Positions 8,443-18,640 of a stretch of 26,658 bases of DNA are shown here, piece by piece. Origin of the DNA: Blattamonas nauphoetae. Lineage: Eukaryota > Preaxostyla > Oxymonadida. The stretch is taken from positions 1-26,658 of the forward strand of contig JARBJD010000643.1 in NCBI GenBank assembly GCA_033064195.1. Direction: 5' to 3'. Position numbers and translations under genes: made by a program. The stretch's first letter is position 1. The number at the start of each line of letters is the position of its first letter. The notes beneath the pieces are model-generated. The model was not told the DNA's origin. It was given only the letters and a program-made list of their open reading frames with translations, and ran no database searches.

Positions 8443-10620
8443 TTAAATTGGGTTTCCAGCAACGTGAGGATGGAACTCGTACAGCAGCGAAGATGAGTTG
8501 GACTTTGATGCTCGGAGAGACGCATCAAACACCAAAACTTCACCCATTGTGCTCGACAGATTGAACATCCCATCCCAATCGGTCGATGAGAACGATCCCC
8601 CATTCAGTTTCGACAAAAGAATCGCACTCCCGACACCCGAGCTCGAACATCCCGACAAAACTGTGTTCAACACTGAAACACGAGCTGTGTTGCTCGCATC
8701 AGCACGCAGAACACTTCCATGACCCTCCAACACAACAATCGACGAGAAGCGGCAATTCGACATCGAAACTGAACAGCTCGTCGAAATCAGAGCAACAGAC
8801 GAGAGAGACGCTGACGAGACATTCGTCGATTCCAGTGTCACTTGGTGAGCTGAACCACAAATCAGTTGGAACGAGAAAGGATATTCGCCTTTAGGAGAGA
8901 AGGAGCAGGACGTGACTTGGAGTGACCCTCCAGTGACGGCGAATAATTTATCAGATGTGATGGACTGTGGGAGAAGGAAGCAGAGTGAAGATATTGTGAC
9001 GACCACATCAGGCAATGATTCAGCAACAGCAAACGAGCAACCTGATTCGATTGTCACAGTCGAGTTAGAATTCACACCACACAACGTTTTCATCAACGAA
9101 AATGAGACTGATTCCGAGAGAACGATGGACGTCTGCACTTGAACTGTTGTGCTCTCAGCTGAAGCAAGACGAGCGATTGCATTCCGAAGCGTCGGACACC
9201 AAACAGCGAAGAAACCACAGTGCGGCGATGAGATCCCAACTGCGTCGAGACCAACAATCCAGAACATCGTCGAGAGTTGATCCTTAAAACCTAGCATCGC
9301 CTTCAGTTAAGATCGAACCCAGATTCGCTCCTTCAATCCACAAGAAACACGGCGCGGTCTCGTCAGTGTTTGAAGTGGAGAGAGATGCAGACGAGGTCGC
9401 CGAAAAGTGAAGATTCGTCAAGTTGAATTCAGGGGAGGCACGAGGAGAACTTTTCGATCCAAATTGCACAAAAATCCCATCAAACTTTCCATTCGACGAC
9501 GAGACATCAATCAGACGAACATCATTCAAGTCCAACTTCATTCCAGACACCATTTCGGACACAACCACACTTCCCGAACCATCCGAACGAACAATCGATT
9601 CAAATGCAACATCATCCATCTTCAGGGTCGATCCAGTGTGATGGATCAGAGCGTGCGACGAGAGAGAGAAATCAACGAACGAGCACGATTTGACGGCCAG
9701 CGATCCTCCAACAACCGAGAACAACGACGAATCGCGTGCTTCTGAAGAGACAGCAGGAACAAGCGAGAGACTGGTCGGGCTGAGCGAGTGGACCGAGACA
9801 ACAAATGATCCGGTCTTTCCAATTCTGATCGTGCCAGTGGTTGACTTCGGTTTCAGTTCGACTGTGGTTTCACTCACTTCCAGCGAACGGCTCAATTGCG
9901 ACTGCGTGGAGATGACGAGAATGCGAGGGAATCTTTCAGATGAGACCACGCCTCATCAATCGAAGAGCAGTGAAATCCCGACTGTCCACATCCTTTTGCG
10001 TCTTTCCCATCTCCAGTCGTGATCGTGGCAGCTTTGAAGTCAATCAGATAGAAGAGCAGAGAGATCGATCTGAACGTGCTCCCTTCGGCTTCGGCCAAAT
10101 CCTCCCCATCAGCAGCGAATCGTTCGCATGTGATGCGAGAGAGGCGGTCGTTGATGCCCAATTGTCTGGATCCAGCAACGTTCCCAAAGAGTGGGCTTTA
10201 ACAAACACCCACTTTCCTTGGTGACCACTGCCACAGCTGCACGATGTGAACGAGCAGGACGAGAGTGAGATTGAGCCAGACGATGTCGAGAAGAACACTC
10301 CTCCGTCGCCCACACTTGTCACCCCAGCGAAGGTCGACGAGGAGACAGAAATGGAGGAAGCGTCTAAGAGGCGAGCAAAGGCTCCATTTCCAGACTCTCC
10401 TTTTTGAGTGATGCCTTGCACTGTCAGGCTCGTCAATGAGGCTGAGCAGGCCCGCTCAGAGCAATGAAGCTCTTTCCACTGATCGAGAACTGTCTGAGGG
10501 TCACATTCTTCATTGTCAGCTCCTGAGCAATCCAACGTAAAGAAATGCCACACGAGCTGGGCTGATCCAGAAACTGTCTGGGCCGGAGATGTGGTTGATT
10601 GAATCGCAGTGGTCATCCAA
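8443..10620 (-). pseudogene. Beta-helix (pectin-lyase-fold-like) surface protein, frame-broken
   Basis: This is the clearest beta-helix sequence in the window. Reading downstream on the minus strand come VSGSAQ, intron 10523-10553, LTMKNVTLRQFSISGKSFIA, ISVSSSTFAGVTSVGDGGVF, LSSCSFTSCSCGSGHQGKW, FRSISLLFYLIDFKAATI and GSLAVKSCSFVDFSLSSHAL (9284-9949). The last block is 8443-9297 (GGSLQVTSCSFSPKGEYPF). Short Ser/Thr/Val-rich strands every 20-25 residues with Gly-rich turns fit a parallel beta-helix, usually secreted or surface-exposed in related protists. No signal peptide is visible because the 5' end abuts the DOCK-like gene. I count at least three to four frame changes. One is at a run of four C at 10104-10107, so sequencing indels are a real alternative to decay. 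Confidence 0.65.
10523..10553 (-). other. Intron (31 nt) in the beta-helix gene
   Basis: On the minus strand it begins GTGTGGC and ends TTGCTCAG. Splicing turns a non-repeat frame into AQLELTMKNVTLRQFSISG, which matches the beta-helix style of the sequence that follows. Confidence 0.5.
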
Positions 10621-10867
10621 GACACGACGATTGGAAATTCCACGGTCTGAATGAACGAAGAGAGACGACTGGTGAATCCTTTCGTTCCACTGCCTGTTTG
10701 GGGAGCTGTCCTCAAAAAGAACCCGTATTCTGTCGCAGCCACTGACGGCAGAGCTGCTGGGGCGGGGTAGTAGTCGATTCCTAAATCGGCGAGTCTTGCG
10801 TCAATCTTTGCACTGCTGACCCCAGTTGGGTACTGTGGGATGTTGTCTTCGAAGAGCAGATCGTACG

Positions 10868-10911
10868 CTGAAAATGCACAGTCAGCCTTTTCACAACAAT
10901 CCCAAACAAAC
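10868..10911 (-). other. Intron (44 nt) in the DOCK-like gene
   Basis: It begins GTTTGTTTGG and ends GCATTTTCAG. Splicing joins MLVHGRWI to AYDLLFEDNIPQ in frame. Confidence 0.6.
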
Positions 10912-11228
10912 CGATCCAGCGTCCATGCACCAACATGGTCATTTCGTTTTCGGGGAACACAGTCAGTGGAGGCTGGTGGAACAACTCGTCTTCCTTCGCC
11001 GGCTGCGATTTGGAGGCCAGGCTTTTCTGGATCTCCTTCCGACGGGCGATATAGGCGTGGATGGGACGCTCCTTGTTCGCGAGGGAGACAAGGTTGGCGT
11101 ATTCGACTCGGAGCAGCTTCATCATCCGATCCAGCGCTTCGAATTTGACGGTCTTCCACATGTACTCCTTGTCCAGCTGCCTGAAGCCCTTCCCATGCAG
11201 TCCAACCAGCCAGTATTGGTTCCTGACC

Positions 11229-11285
11229 CTGTCTGGGCCGTAAACAGAAAGGTTGTCTTTTGTTGTGGTTACGAGGGACGCTTAC
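11229..11285 (-). other. Intron (57 nt) in the DOCK-like gene
   Basis: It begins GTAAGCG and ends CCCAGACAG. Splicing joins NDTRTMSTV to VRNQYWLVGLHGK, removing an in-frame TAA and producing the DHR-2-like motif in one frame. Confidence 0.6.
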
Positions 11286-11506
11286 ACTGTTGACATGGTC
11301 CGAGTGTCGTTGATGGACGCGCAGAGGCGAAGAACGAGCTGATACAAGCGAGTGGAGAGTTCGTAGAATGGCCCGTTGGAGAAGAGGGTGGCTGAGACGA
11401 TGAGCGAGCTGATGAGCGAGGGGATGGAGAAGAGCGGGACACTCGGCTTCGACTTGGCTGAGATGATCACAGAAATGACGTCGCGAGTGAAGATGTCGGC
11501 CAGACG

Positions 11507-11541
11507 CTGAGAAAGAATGAAGCAGGAAGAAAGGAACACAC
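11507..11541 (-). other. Intron (35 nt) in the DOCK-like gene
   Basis: It begins GTGTGTTCC and ends TTTCTCAG after a pyrimidine tract. Splicing joins TATFLTKE to RLADIFTRDV in frame. Confidence 0.65.
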
Positions 11542-11811
11542 CTCCTTCGTCAGGAACGTGGCAGTGGGGATGATGTCGAGGATGAGCTGCCTCCATCCGC
11601 ACGTGGTGCAGTCGTTGAGAAGGTTGTTCCGCTCGCGAGTGTTGATTGGCGTGTCCAGAAAGCCACTGCGGATCATTTCAGTCACAATCACGAAGATTAC
11701 CATGATGCTTCAGAGTTGGACAGTGGCGGCAGTGTCTCGGAGCGATGTCTTCTCCCGGTGCTTGCGAAGACGCTTGTAGCACATGACTTGGAGGAGGGAT
11801 TGGCATCGTAC

Positions 11812-11868
11812 CTGGAAAGGAGAGCAATGAGATGAAAAAAATGAGATGAACAAAGAGGGAGAACACAC
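11812..11868 (-). other. Intron (57 nt) in the DOCK-like gene
   Basis: It begins GTGTGTTCTCC and ends CTCCTTTCCAG. Splicing joins YLSIMISE to VRCQSLLQVMCYKRL in phase 0. It shares the GTGTGTTC 5' end with the intron at 11507-11541. Confidence 0.65.
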
Positions 11869-12005
11869 TCGCTGATCATGATGCTGAGGTAGCGAGCCCG
11901 CTGGAACTGAGACTCAGCTGGCAGATTGTTGATTGCTTCGAACCGCTTGAGGAGTTTGGTCATTTGACCAGCGAAGTTGTGGGCGACTTCGCAGAAAGGA
12001 GAAGC

Positions 12006-12049
12006 CTGAGAAAGAGAGAACAGGAAAGAGAGGACAAATAAGATACAAC
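12006..12049 (-). other. Intron (about 44 nt) in the DOCK-like gene
   Basis: It begins GTTGTATC and ends TTTCTCAG. Splicing joins DCALLNSTLC to ASPFCEVAHNFAG in frame. The 5' site could lie two bases further upstream (GTGTTG), but that choice breaks the frame. Confidence 0.5.
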
Positions 12050-14839
12050 ACAGAGAGTCGAGTTCAGAAGCGCACAGTCTTCCTGAAACAGGACAGTTCT
12101 GAGATTCCTGATCAGTGTCTTTCCGATCGAGTTGAGTGTCTTGTCTTGCGATTGTTCGTGGGTCTTCCCGACTGTGGACATTGAAACTGGAGTGTTGGCA
12201 CCAGAGGGCGACGAGAAGTGACTTTTATGTTCCGATGATGTGTCCAGATTTCATTGCAGTCGTGCACAATCCGAAACGACAAGTGCTCCAAAATGTTGCA
12301 GATAGCCATCTGCCTGGTGTTTTGTAGACTTTGGGATTATTGGCTTCGTCAGGAACTTGAGTTGCTTGATGAACGACTTAGCGTTTCGGATTGATTGGTC
12401 TTCGTCTGTGTCTTTCGTTCTTCTTTCTTCGTCGCCAGTTTCTCCTCTTTCAGCGATTCGGGCTTCTCCTTTTTCGTTTCTTCAGTCTGGTGTTTCAGTC
12501 GCTTGAGCATTTGCCCGTGGAGGTGGGGATGAACAACTTTGCCAGCATCGGGAGCAAATGGGTTGATGACCAATTTTGATGCGAAGGGAGAAGCGAAAGA
12601 TGTGGTTGTGTTTGGTCCGTACACCCCTCGGAGATCTCGGAGATGGACCTGAGACCCGTGTTGACTGCTGCAACAACAGACATGTTGAGTCGGATCGATT
12701 GTCGGAGGGGTGACAGCGGGATGAAAGAAAACCCGAGCTTGTGCATCTCGGAGTCCAATAAGTCGAAGAGGATCCGCTGAATCAGCTGGAGAAATTTGTG
12801 GGGCTTCCATTTCTCCTTCGAGAACATGTTCAGTCGCAACGCCAACATAGACTCGGCGATGGAGTGTCTCTCTTTGCGAGGGAGAGTGGCGGGAAGGAAA
12901 GAGAGGTTGGACTGTGACTGCTTCGTCTTGTCACAGGCTGACGACCGTTGAGCAGCGAGGGAGACGATGTTGCAGAGGAGCATGGCGATGAAACGGGAGG
13001 AGGCGGCAGAGGGATTCGTACAGAACGTTTGGAATGAGCGAGTGGTTGTGGGAGGAGACGAGGGAGAGGAGAGTGGGTGATTTCGTGTCTTTGCCTTCTT
13101 CTGGCGAGATGACATCAAGTTGTGGGGAGGTGAAAGGAGTGTCGAGAGAGCGGAGGTGGACGAGGAGCGACTTGTGGATGAGCGTTTTGACTGTTGAGAG
13201 TCGCAGCCCTTCCACCGCTCATGACGGGATTGGCGAAGAAGTGGTCGATGTATTGGTGAAGGACAGGAGCAAGTTCGGAGTTGTTGGTGAACGACGGCGA
13301 GGTTGCGATTTGGAGGGACGAGTCAAACTTGATCGGACTCCACCGCGTTGGACAGCTCAGTGACTTCAATTTGGAACACTTTCTCCACTGTGCTCACAAA
13401 TCGGGAGAAGCAGGGTGTCGGCCACTGCTGGGAAGAAGCGGACCATCTCGTGTGCTTGGTTGTTGGGGAAGAGGGAGTGTATGGCGAGCCAGGAGTTGAC
13501 GAGGAGTTGGGGGTGGGCTTGGCTGACGGGATGATTGAGATGAGGTCGGTCAGTGTGGACAGGGCGAGTGTCTTCGCATCTGACACTCCATCTTTCCAGA
13601 TCGCGTCGGGAGCGAAATAAGTGCCGTTCCGAGTGGTGAACAAGCTCTGACTGAGATCAATCTGACGCAGCCCCCTCGTGGGCTGGTGGGCGAGATATCC
13701 GTGTTCCAGTCCCTCCTGGAAGCACAGCGAAGGCATCTTCTGGGACAGGTCGATGTGGGACGAAAAGAGGTTGTGGGGGTACACACAATGGCCGATGAGC
13801 TGGAGAGTCACTGGCTCCCCATCCTTCACGTTTTTGCATTCCAGATGGTAGAACTTGAAGAGGGGGTGGAGTGTGTTTGGGTTGCAGTGGGCTTCGGAGG
13901 GGAAGTATGAAAGGGGGAGTTTCACTTTGATCTCGTCACCGAAGGTGTGGCCCTGTTCGTGGTACCTTACACAGCTCTTGTGAACTGTCAGCATTTCATT
14001 GCTTCCAATGCCCTTATTGTTGAAAATGAGAGGAAGACCAGGTGAAGAAAGATTGTCTGTATCTCTGATTTCTGTTTCGATGAGAATAGTTCTCGTGGAG
14101 AGATCTGTTTTGAGAGATGTGAAGTCGATGCTTTGTGGGTATAGAAACCGGATGTGAGTGGCTGATAGGGAAGGACTGTGAGGACTGTGGAGAAATGGAG
14201 TGAGGACACGATGCATATCCGATTGATGATGCGCAACAACCGTATTCTGATTGTTGGATGTTGGAAGAACTGGAGCTGTGCTATACTTAGTCTTGCTTGA
14301 AATATGTCCGCCTACTGGAGATTTAGAAGGAGTGTTGAGCGGACGGGTTGATATTGAGTATGCATCCGCAGCGATGGGAGGTGGTCGAGAAGGTTTGGTT
14401 GGTGGTGGGCGATTTGGCACAGGTTAGCATTGTGAAACACAAAGTTCTGATGGTACGTTGCTTTGATAGTCATGTTGAATTTGACAACATCGCGACGAGA
14501 CTCATCAAAAGCCGACTGGGTGTCAGGTCGGGATTTTTCGATCGGTTTCAGATTCAGAGCCTTCAATTGGTCAAAGAAGCTATCATCATCGAGTTTATCA
14601 TCCATATTCCGCAAGTTTTGAATTTGAAAGGTAAATTCTTCTTCGAATAGTTCTTTTCCTTGAGGACAGAAGCGAGTTTCAGTCTGGTACTTGTCTGATT
14701 CCACATCTCGATAATCGAATGGCAGTGTTGGCGTTCCAACTTGCGATAATGTGCCTCCATCGAATAGAGTCTCTGTTCCAGGTGACCCTGTCGATACTCG
14801 TCTCTTTCTTCCACTAGTTGAAGCTGAGCGTAGATCCAA

Positions 14840-15241
14840 AGGGTTCCCTTCAGAATTATCGAACGACTAAAGTGGAGTGGTCCAATACCCAAAGAATTGC
14901 CAGGTGTCTGCAAAAGATTGTCTTTTTTGAGAAAATGGCCTGGATTGGATCGAATTACTTTCAGGAGGGGTTGGAGGAATAAACAGAGGTTGCAACAAAG
15001 CAGAAAGAGTCAACCTCGATGCTCCATTGTTATTTGACATGAACCAAAGAAGCTAAGTCGGGCACATAGGCAATTCACAGAGAATATGGATCCCCACTCC
15101 AGATCGATGTCATGTCATACAATAATCTTCACGACGTCGCCACGAAATTTCTGAAGTTCATAGAAACAAGCAACTTTCTCCATGTACAACTACCTTCAAG
15201 CCGTGTTCTCCGATGGGAAGGAAGAAAAGTGGTTTTTGGAC
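14840..15241. other. Gap between the DOCK-like gene and the right TIR
   Basis: No coding sequence I can support. A minus-strand frame (15129-15404) runs from the TIR into this stretch but is mostly repeat-derived. The stretch would contain the promoter of the DOCK-like gene if that gene is complete at its 5' end. I see no motif to confirm it. Confidence 0.35.
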
Positions 15242-15520
15242 GATCAACCCATGAATTTGTGTTTTGATGAAGACTTCGGTGAATTAGGATCCTATTGGAA
15301 AACACCATGAGCAAACGGCTTAAGAAGTGATTTTTCATCAAAATTTGTAAAAAACAGTGGAAAATTTGTGAATAATAACGGAAAACAGGAGGGGTCTGCA
15401 CCAAGCTAGAATGGGGTCTGCCTCTAGCAATCTGGGGTCTGCCTCTAGATATAAGGGGTCTGCCTCTAGATATCAGGGGTCTGCACCTAGCTAAAATGGG
15501 GTCTGCCTCTAGACGCTACC
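15242..15520 (-). repeat. Right terminal inverted repeat (279 bp)
   Basis: This is the inverse of 8045-8323. By my count 264 of 279 positions match. Thirteen of the 15 differences fall inside one 45-bp stretch of the outer repeat array. The other two are single substitutions in the inner end. Confidence 0.92.
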
Positions 15521-15529
15521 CTCTCTCGA
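15521..15529. repeat. Target-site duplication, right copy
   Basis: ctctctcga, identical to 8036-8044 and directly abutting the end of the right inverted repeat (CGCTACC). Confidence 0.85.
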
Positions 15530-15804
15530 CGACAGAGTCTCTCCCCACTCCAGTATCTGTTCATCCACACACGCAGTCGAGACATCCCCTCTTCTTTCCG
15601 AACCATACGGACCTCCTCAAAAACTCGATCTCTTCGTCGCTCTTTGTTGTCCCCCCTGAAGAACGCGCTATCGCTCTCGTCGCTGCGGTCGCTGTCTTAT
15701 CTGAACCAGAGCTGATTCTGGTCAACACCGAAGAACTCGTCAAAAACTGGAAACAGTCGACACACACCCCGATGGCTGCCAAGCAAGACGAAGACAAGCT
15801 TTAG
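15530..15804 (+). pseudogene. Right fragment of the reading frame interrupted by the TIR unit
   Basis: It reads TTESLPTPVSVHPHTQSRHP and on through SISSSLFVVPPEERAIALVA to KQDEDKL and a stop. Joined across the insertion it is in phase with 7993-8044. The middle is Ala/Val/Leu-rich and helical. Just downstream another phase stays open for about 100 codons (GLVRCEECRWEGRKDIETIA, ISSPAIRHDLSHRVLAGIKK) to about 16086. The gene may therefore continue after a frame change. The family is not recognised. Confidence 0.45.
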
Positions 15805-16099
15805 ACGATCGCGATCGGGCTGACCAGATTCCTTCGCCGCACTCCCCGCAGCGAGTCTGTGGACGAGCAGGACTCGTTCGTTGCGAAGAGTGTCGATGGG
15901 AAGGGAGGAAGGACATCGAAACAATTGCCCCTTTTGTGAGGGCAGATTATCAGAAGAAGGGCATTTCGCCGCATCCCATCCGCACACAACACCTTCGGCA
16001 GTTCATTTCCTCCCCTGCCATCCGTCATGATCTTTCTCATCGGGTTCTTGCAGGAATCAAGAAGGCCGAGACACGGATATGATTCGCCACCAATCATCA

Positions 16100-17302
16100 G
16101 ACTCGAGAACAAGCACATCAATCACGAACTGAACGCTTTCGTTGACGCTCTGATTTTCGACGTGGAGTCACTTGGTTGCACGAACGCAAAACCTGGCCAT
16201 CCAGTCTCTCTGACACTGTCCTCGCCGTCGCGATGTGCGATTGTGGAGACATCCTGTGTGTCATTTTCGGACTCTGTTCTCCGACTGGGCCAGCTGGCAT
16301 CGCCGATTGTGGTCCACCACACATGCAACGTCGCGGGGAGACATCGGTGACATTCGTTCGATATGAAATGTGTTCGTCTTCGGATGTGATTCCTGCATTT
16401 GCTAAAAATACTGGATCGGAAGGGAGCGTCGCCGTCAAGCCGCGTCCTTATGACAATCTCGTCGTGCTCGTTCACGTCCACTGCAGTCCTCTCCAAAACT
16501 GGCATTGCACCGAAAACATCCACCCCGTCTCCACTCTCTTCTCTTTCCACATCTATTGCATTGTGTTCGTTTGTGAACGTGTCGTCGTGTAGACAGCCAG
16601 CCTTGGACCAGCCTCGCCATCGTCTGAGCCAAATTTTGATGGGAACTAAACTGCATGACGTTGAGAACGGGCTTTATTGAACGGTGAGTGCAGGGATCTC
16701 ATTGTCGACAGAATTCAGTGTGCGAAACTCGAATGATCCGACCATCAAAACATCACCGACTCACCCAGCCTGGAAAACTCGACTGAGGCATACACCTATG
16801 ACGACCAATACACTCACTACCACTCTTCCCGATAGCGAACTCCAGATCATCACTTATCATTCTGTGAGCACAGATATTTCGAACTCCGAATTCACATCAC
16901 TGTATGGAACCTCGCGAACTCGGACATTTCAAGCAGCTGATTCAATTGCCTTCATTCAAGGTTTCACAGCCAGTTTTCCGATAAGACATTTTCTGGGAGC
17001 GGTGTTGGTTTTAGCAATCGTGGAATTATTCCGACCACACTTTCCACCGATGTATCTTTCGGAAGAACACAGCCGCTGAAAGAGGCGGCACACTCTACTT
17101 CAATCAGCCAAACATGATTTTCTTTGAAGACACACATTTCGACGAGAACACGACGCTCGAGTATTTGGACAATACGAAGGACTTCGCCTTTAATCTGCGT
17201 CATCCAGAAGAGATTGATGTATTCTCCAAACATCTCCAACTGCCCTGTCGACACGATCATTCTCGTCAGTTTCTTCTGAGCTCACTCCTCCAATCACTGT
17301 GA
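16100..17302 (+). pseudogene. Beta-helix surface-protein remnant, frame-broken
   Basis: Several short plus-strand frames give beta-helix-like text: VSLTLSSPSRCAIVETSCVS, LMTISSCSFTSTAVL, STDISNSEFTSLYGTS and, with a phase change near 17070, NTAAERGGTLYFNQPNMIFF followed by EDTHFDENTT. The last of these is a typical repeat turn. Each frame lasts only 100-300 bp. No start or signal peptide is seen. A competing plus-strand frame (16176-16592) is longer but lacks repeat character. Confidence 0.45.
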
Positions 17303-17634
17303 GCAACAACGTCCACAGAGAAATGGAAATCGACTCGATTGTCCTCCACTCCTCGTCGAACGTCCCAAGCAGCGAGCGCAGAATCCGAGCCAGCGACGAC
17401 AAAACCTCATCTGTGAACAGCACCGAGTGATGATAGAAACGAAGTGAGGGACTTCAGGCAGAGCGGCTGAGGCTGCGAGTGGTAGATGGGAGTGATGGGG
17501 AAGAGCGGGTTGAGCAGCGACGGGATCTTCAATTTGGACAGCTCGTTCAGTTCGCGCTCTCCAACTTCATTCCCACAAACCACATCGTCCACCACCTCCC
17601 CCAACACCACAATCCAATCCACACTTTCCACCAC
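17190..17634 (-). pseudogene. Fragment of an alpha-helical protein
   Basis: Two overlapping minus-strand frames (17407-17634 and 17190-17423) give LNELSKLKIPSLLNPLFPIT and DEVLSSLARILRSLLGTFDE, then ISISLWTLLLTVIGG. One frame change joins them. It is Leu-rich and helical. A fragment of a large helical-repeat protein is possible, but there is no motif to name it. Confidence 0.35.
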
Positions 17635-17734
17635 TTAAGTCCTGTGCCGTTGGATGTGAAGATAATCTACGAAGTGATCAAGTCCAACAACGAGAGAATC
17701 GCAAAGTCGCATGACTCATCTCTTTAATCCATTT

Positions 17735-18640
17735 CACTGTATTGGTTCCATGAACCATTTTTTCTGAACCTGTGCACATAGTTCCGGAATACGTTGTCTT
17801 TTGGATTATTGAAAACTCCTTCATTCGTGACAACGATATATTTCACAAGCAGTTAAATCGAAAAAAATGATTCAATCAGAAAAGATTGACCTAAACGCAC
17901 GATTATGGTTTGATCACACCACACTCATTGACAGAACGACTTTGGAGATCAGAACGTCTGGAATCTCCATTCAGAAATGCAAACAATGTGAATGTGTGAA
18001 GGATACAAGGATATTTGAAAATCGAAATGTCGCTCGAACTTTTTCCGTTACGATCTATGAGGGAAAACCAAAAAACCCCTCAAATCCAAAGAAATCAGAT
18101 GTCCTGGAAAAAGCGAAAGAGAATCACATTAGAAGTTGATGAGGAGTCGAACTTGGGTGCGCGTTTCAGTTCTCGAGGAGTTGGAGCCCATTCTTTTTTT
18201 CAATTGTAATCAAAAGGGTCAGATCAAATTTTCTTGAAGCCGGTCAGTGGGGCCATTGGATAAATATTGAATGTTGGAATGCGAGCAGTACAATCATTCT
18301 GAACCGAATCACCTCTGAATTGAAATGTGACTGATTCATTAACGAAAAGGGGGTCGATCTTGAACTGGACCTTATAACCGTTGATTATTTGCCAATGCGA
18401 AGGATATGGTTCAAATCATCGTTCGAATGTGCTTCTCAACTTCCTGTCTTCACATAATGTGTCAATGAATTCGCTCCTAAATGCTGATCACTTCTCAAAC
18501 ATCGCCTTTGTCACAGGTATTGACGTGACCAATCATTTCATCCATTTTCTCGAATCAAAGAAAGATCACACAATCGGAACTTGACATTATCTCTCACAGA
18601 AGTTTTTTTAGATTGAGAATACGGCTTGGTCAAATCACGA
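17735..18640. other. Mostly non-coding; one small frame
   Basis: A 90-codon plus-strand frame at 17867-18139 (WFDHTTLIDRTTLEIRTSGI, QKCKQCECVKD, Lys-rich end) might be a beta-helix scrap. Nothing else is supported. Confidence 0.3.

Larger units (their letters stand above)
10600..14839 (-). pseudogene. DOCK-family-like Rho/Rac GEF gene, multi-exon, frame-broken
   Basis: The N-terminal part starts at MDLRSASTSG (14839) and is low-complexity and proline-rich (RPPPTKPSRPPP). At about 13730-14160 lies a C2/DHR-1-like domain: IRFLYPQSIDF, GDEIKVKLPL, LFKFYHLECKN. This matches the DOCK order, in which DHR-1 precedes a long helical region. The helical region runs to about 11,300 through several introns (FCEVAHNFAGQMTKLLKRFE, LFSNGPFYELSTRLYQLVLR). 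At 11,170-11,220 QYWLVGLHGKGFRQLD resembles the Y-x-V-GFYG-x-x-F-x-x-LD motif of the DHR-2 GEF domain. A weaker stretch (EYGFFLRTAP, VEFPIVVS) resembles later DHR-2. DOCK proteins activate Rac/Cdc42-type GTPases. One in-frame TGA (just downstream of exon 11697-11811) and several frame changes mean it is not readable as it stands. The 3' end runs into beta-helix sequence near 10,600. Confidence 0.6.
8045..15520. mobile_element. 7.5-kb TIR unit carrying DOCK-like and beta-helix genes, no transposase
   Basis: It is bounded by 279-bp terminal inverted repeats and flanked by an exact 9-bp direct repeat, so the whole segment inserted as one piece. Long TIRs with 8-9 bp duplications are typical of Mutator-like DNA transposons (established knowledge), though no MULE transposase is present. 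The interior carries two host-type genes on the minus strand and nothing resembling a transposase, integrase, polymerase or capsid gene. Outside the repeat array the two TIRs differ at only 2 positions, so the insertion looks young. By analogy this is a Pack-MULE-like non-autonomous unit, but the superfamily is inferred from end structure alone. Confidence 0.8.

Noticed and set aside
8113-8496. 127-codon plus-strand frame at the left TIR
   Set aside because: It is TIR sequence plus the antisense of the beta-helix gene, with no motif.
9407-9745. Arg-rich plus-strand frames opposite the beta-helix gene
   Set aside because: They are antisense shadows of the Ser-rich minus-strand frame, where Ser codons read as Arg and Asn codons.
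11697-11715. Reassigned stop codon, to explain the in-frame TGA of the DOCK-like gene
   Set aside because: All three stop codons also end other frames in the window, and a single TGA in a gene with several frame changes is better explained by decay or error.
15129-15404. 91-codon minus-strand frame at the right TIR
   Set aside because: Most of it is the terminal repeat, and the left TIR gives the same text. It is a by-product of the repeat, not a gene.
8045-15520. Retroelement or virus-like (Polinton-type) origin of the TIR unit
   Set aside because: No reverse transcriptase, integrase, polymerase or capsid-like text inside. Ends and the 9-bp duplication fit a DNA transposon with captured genes better.
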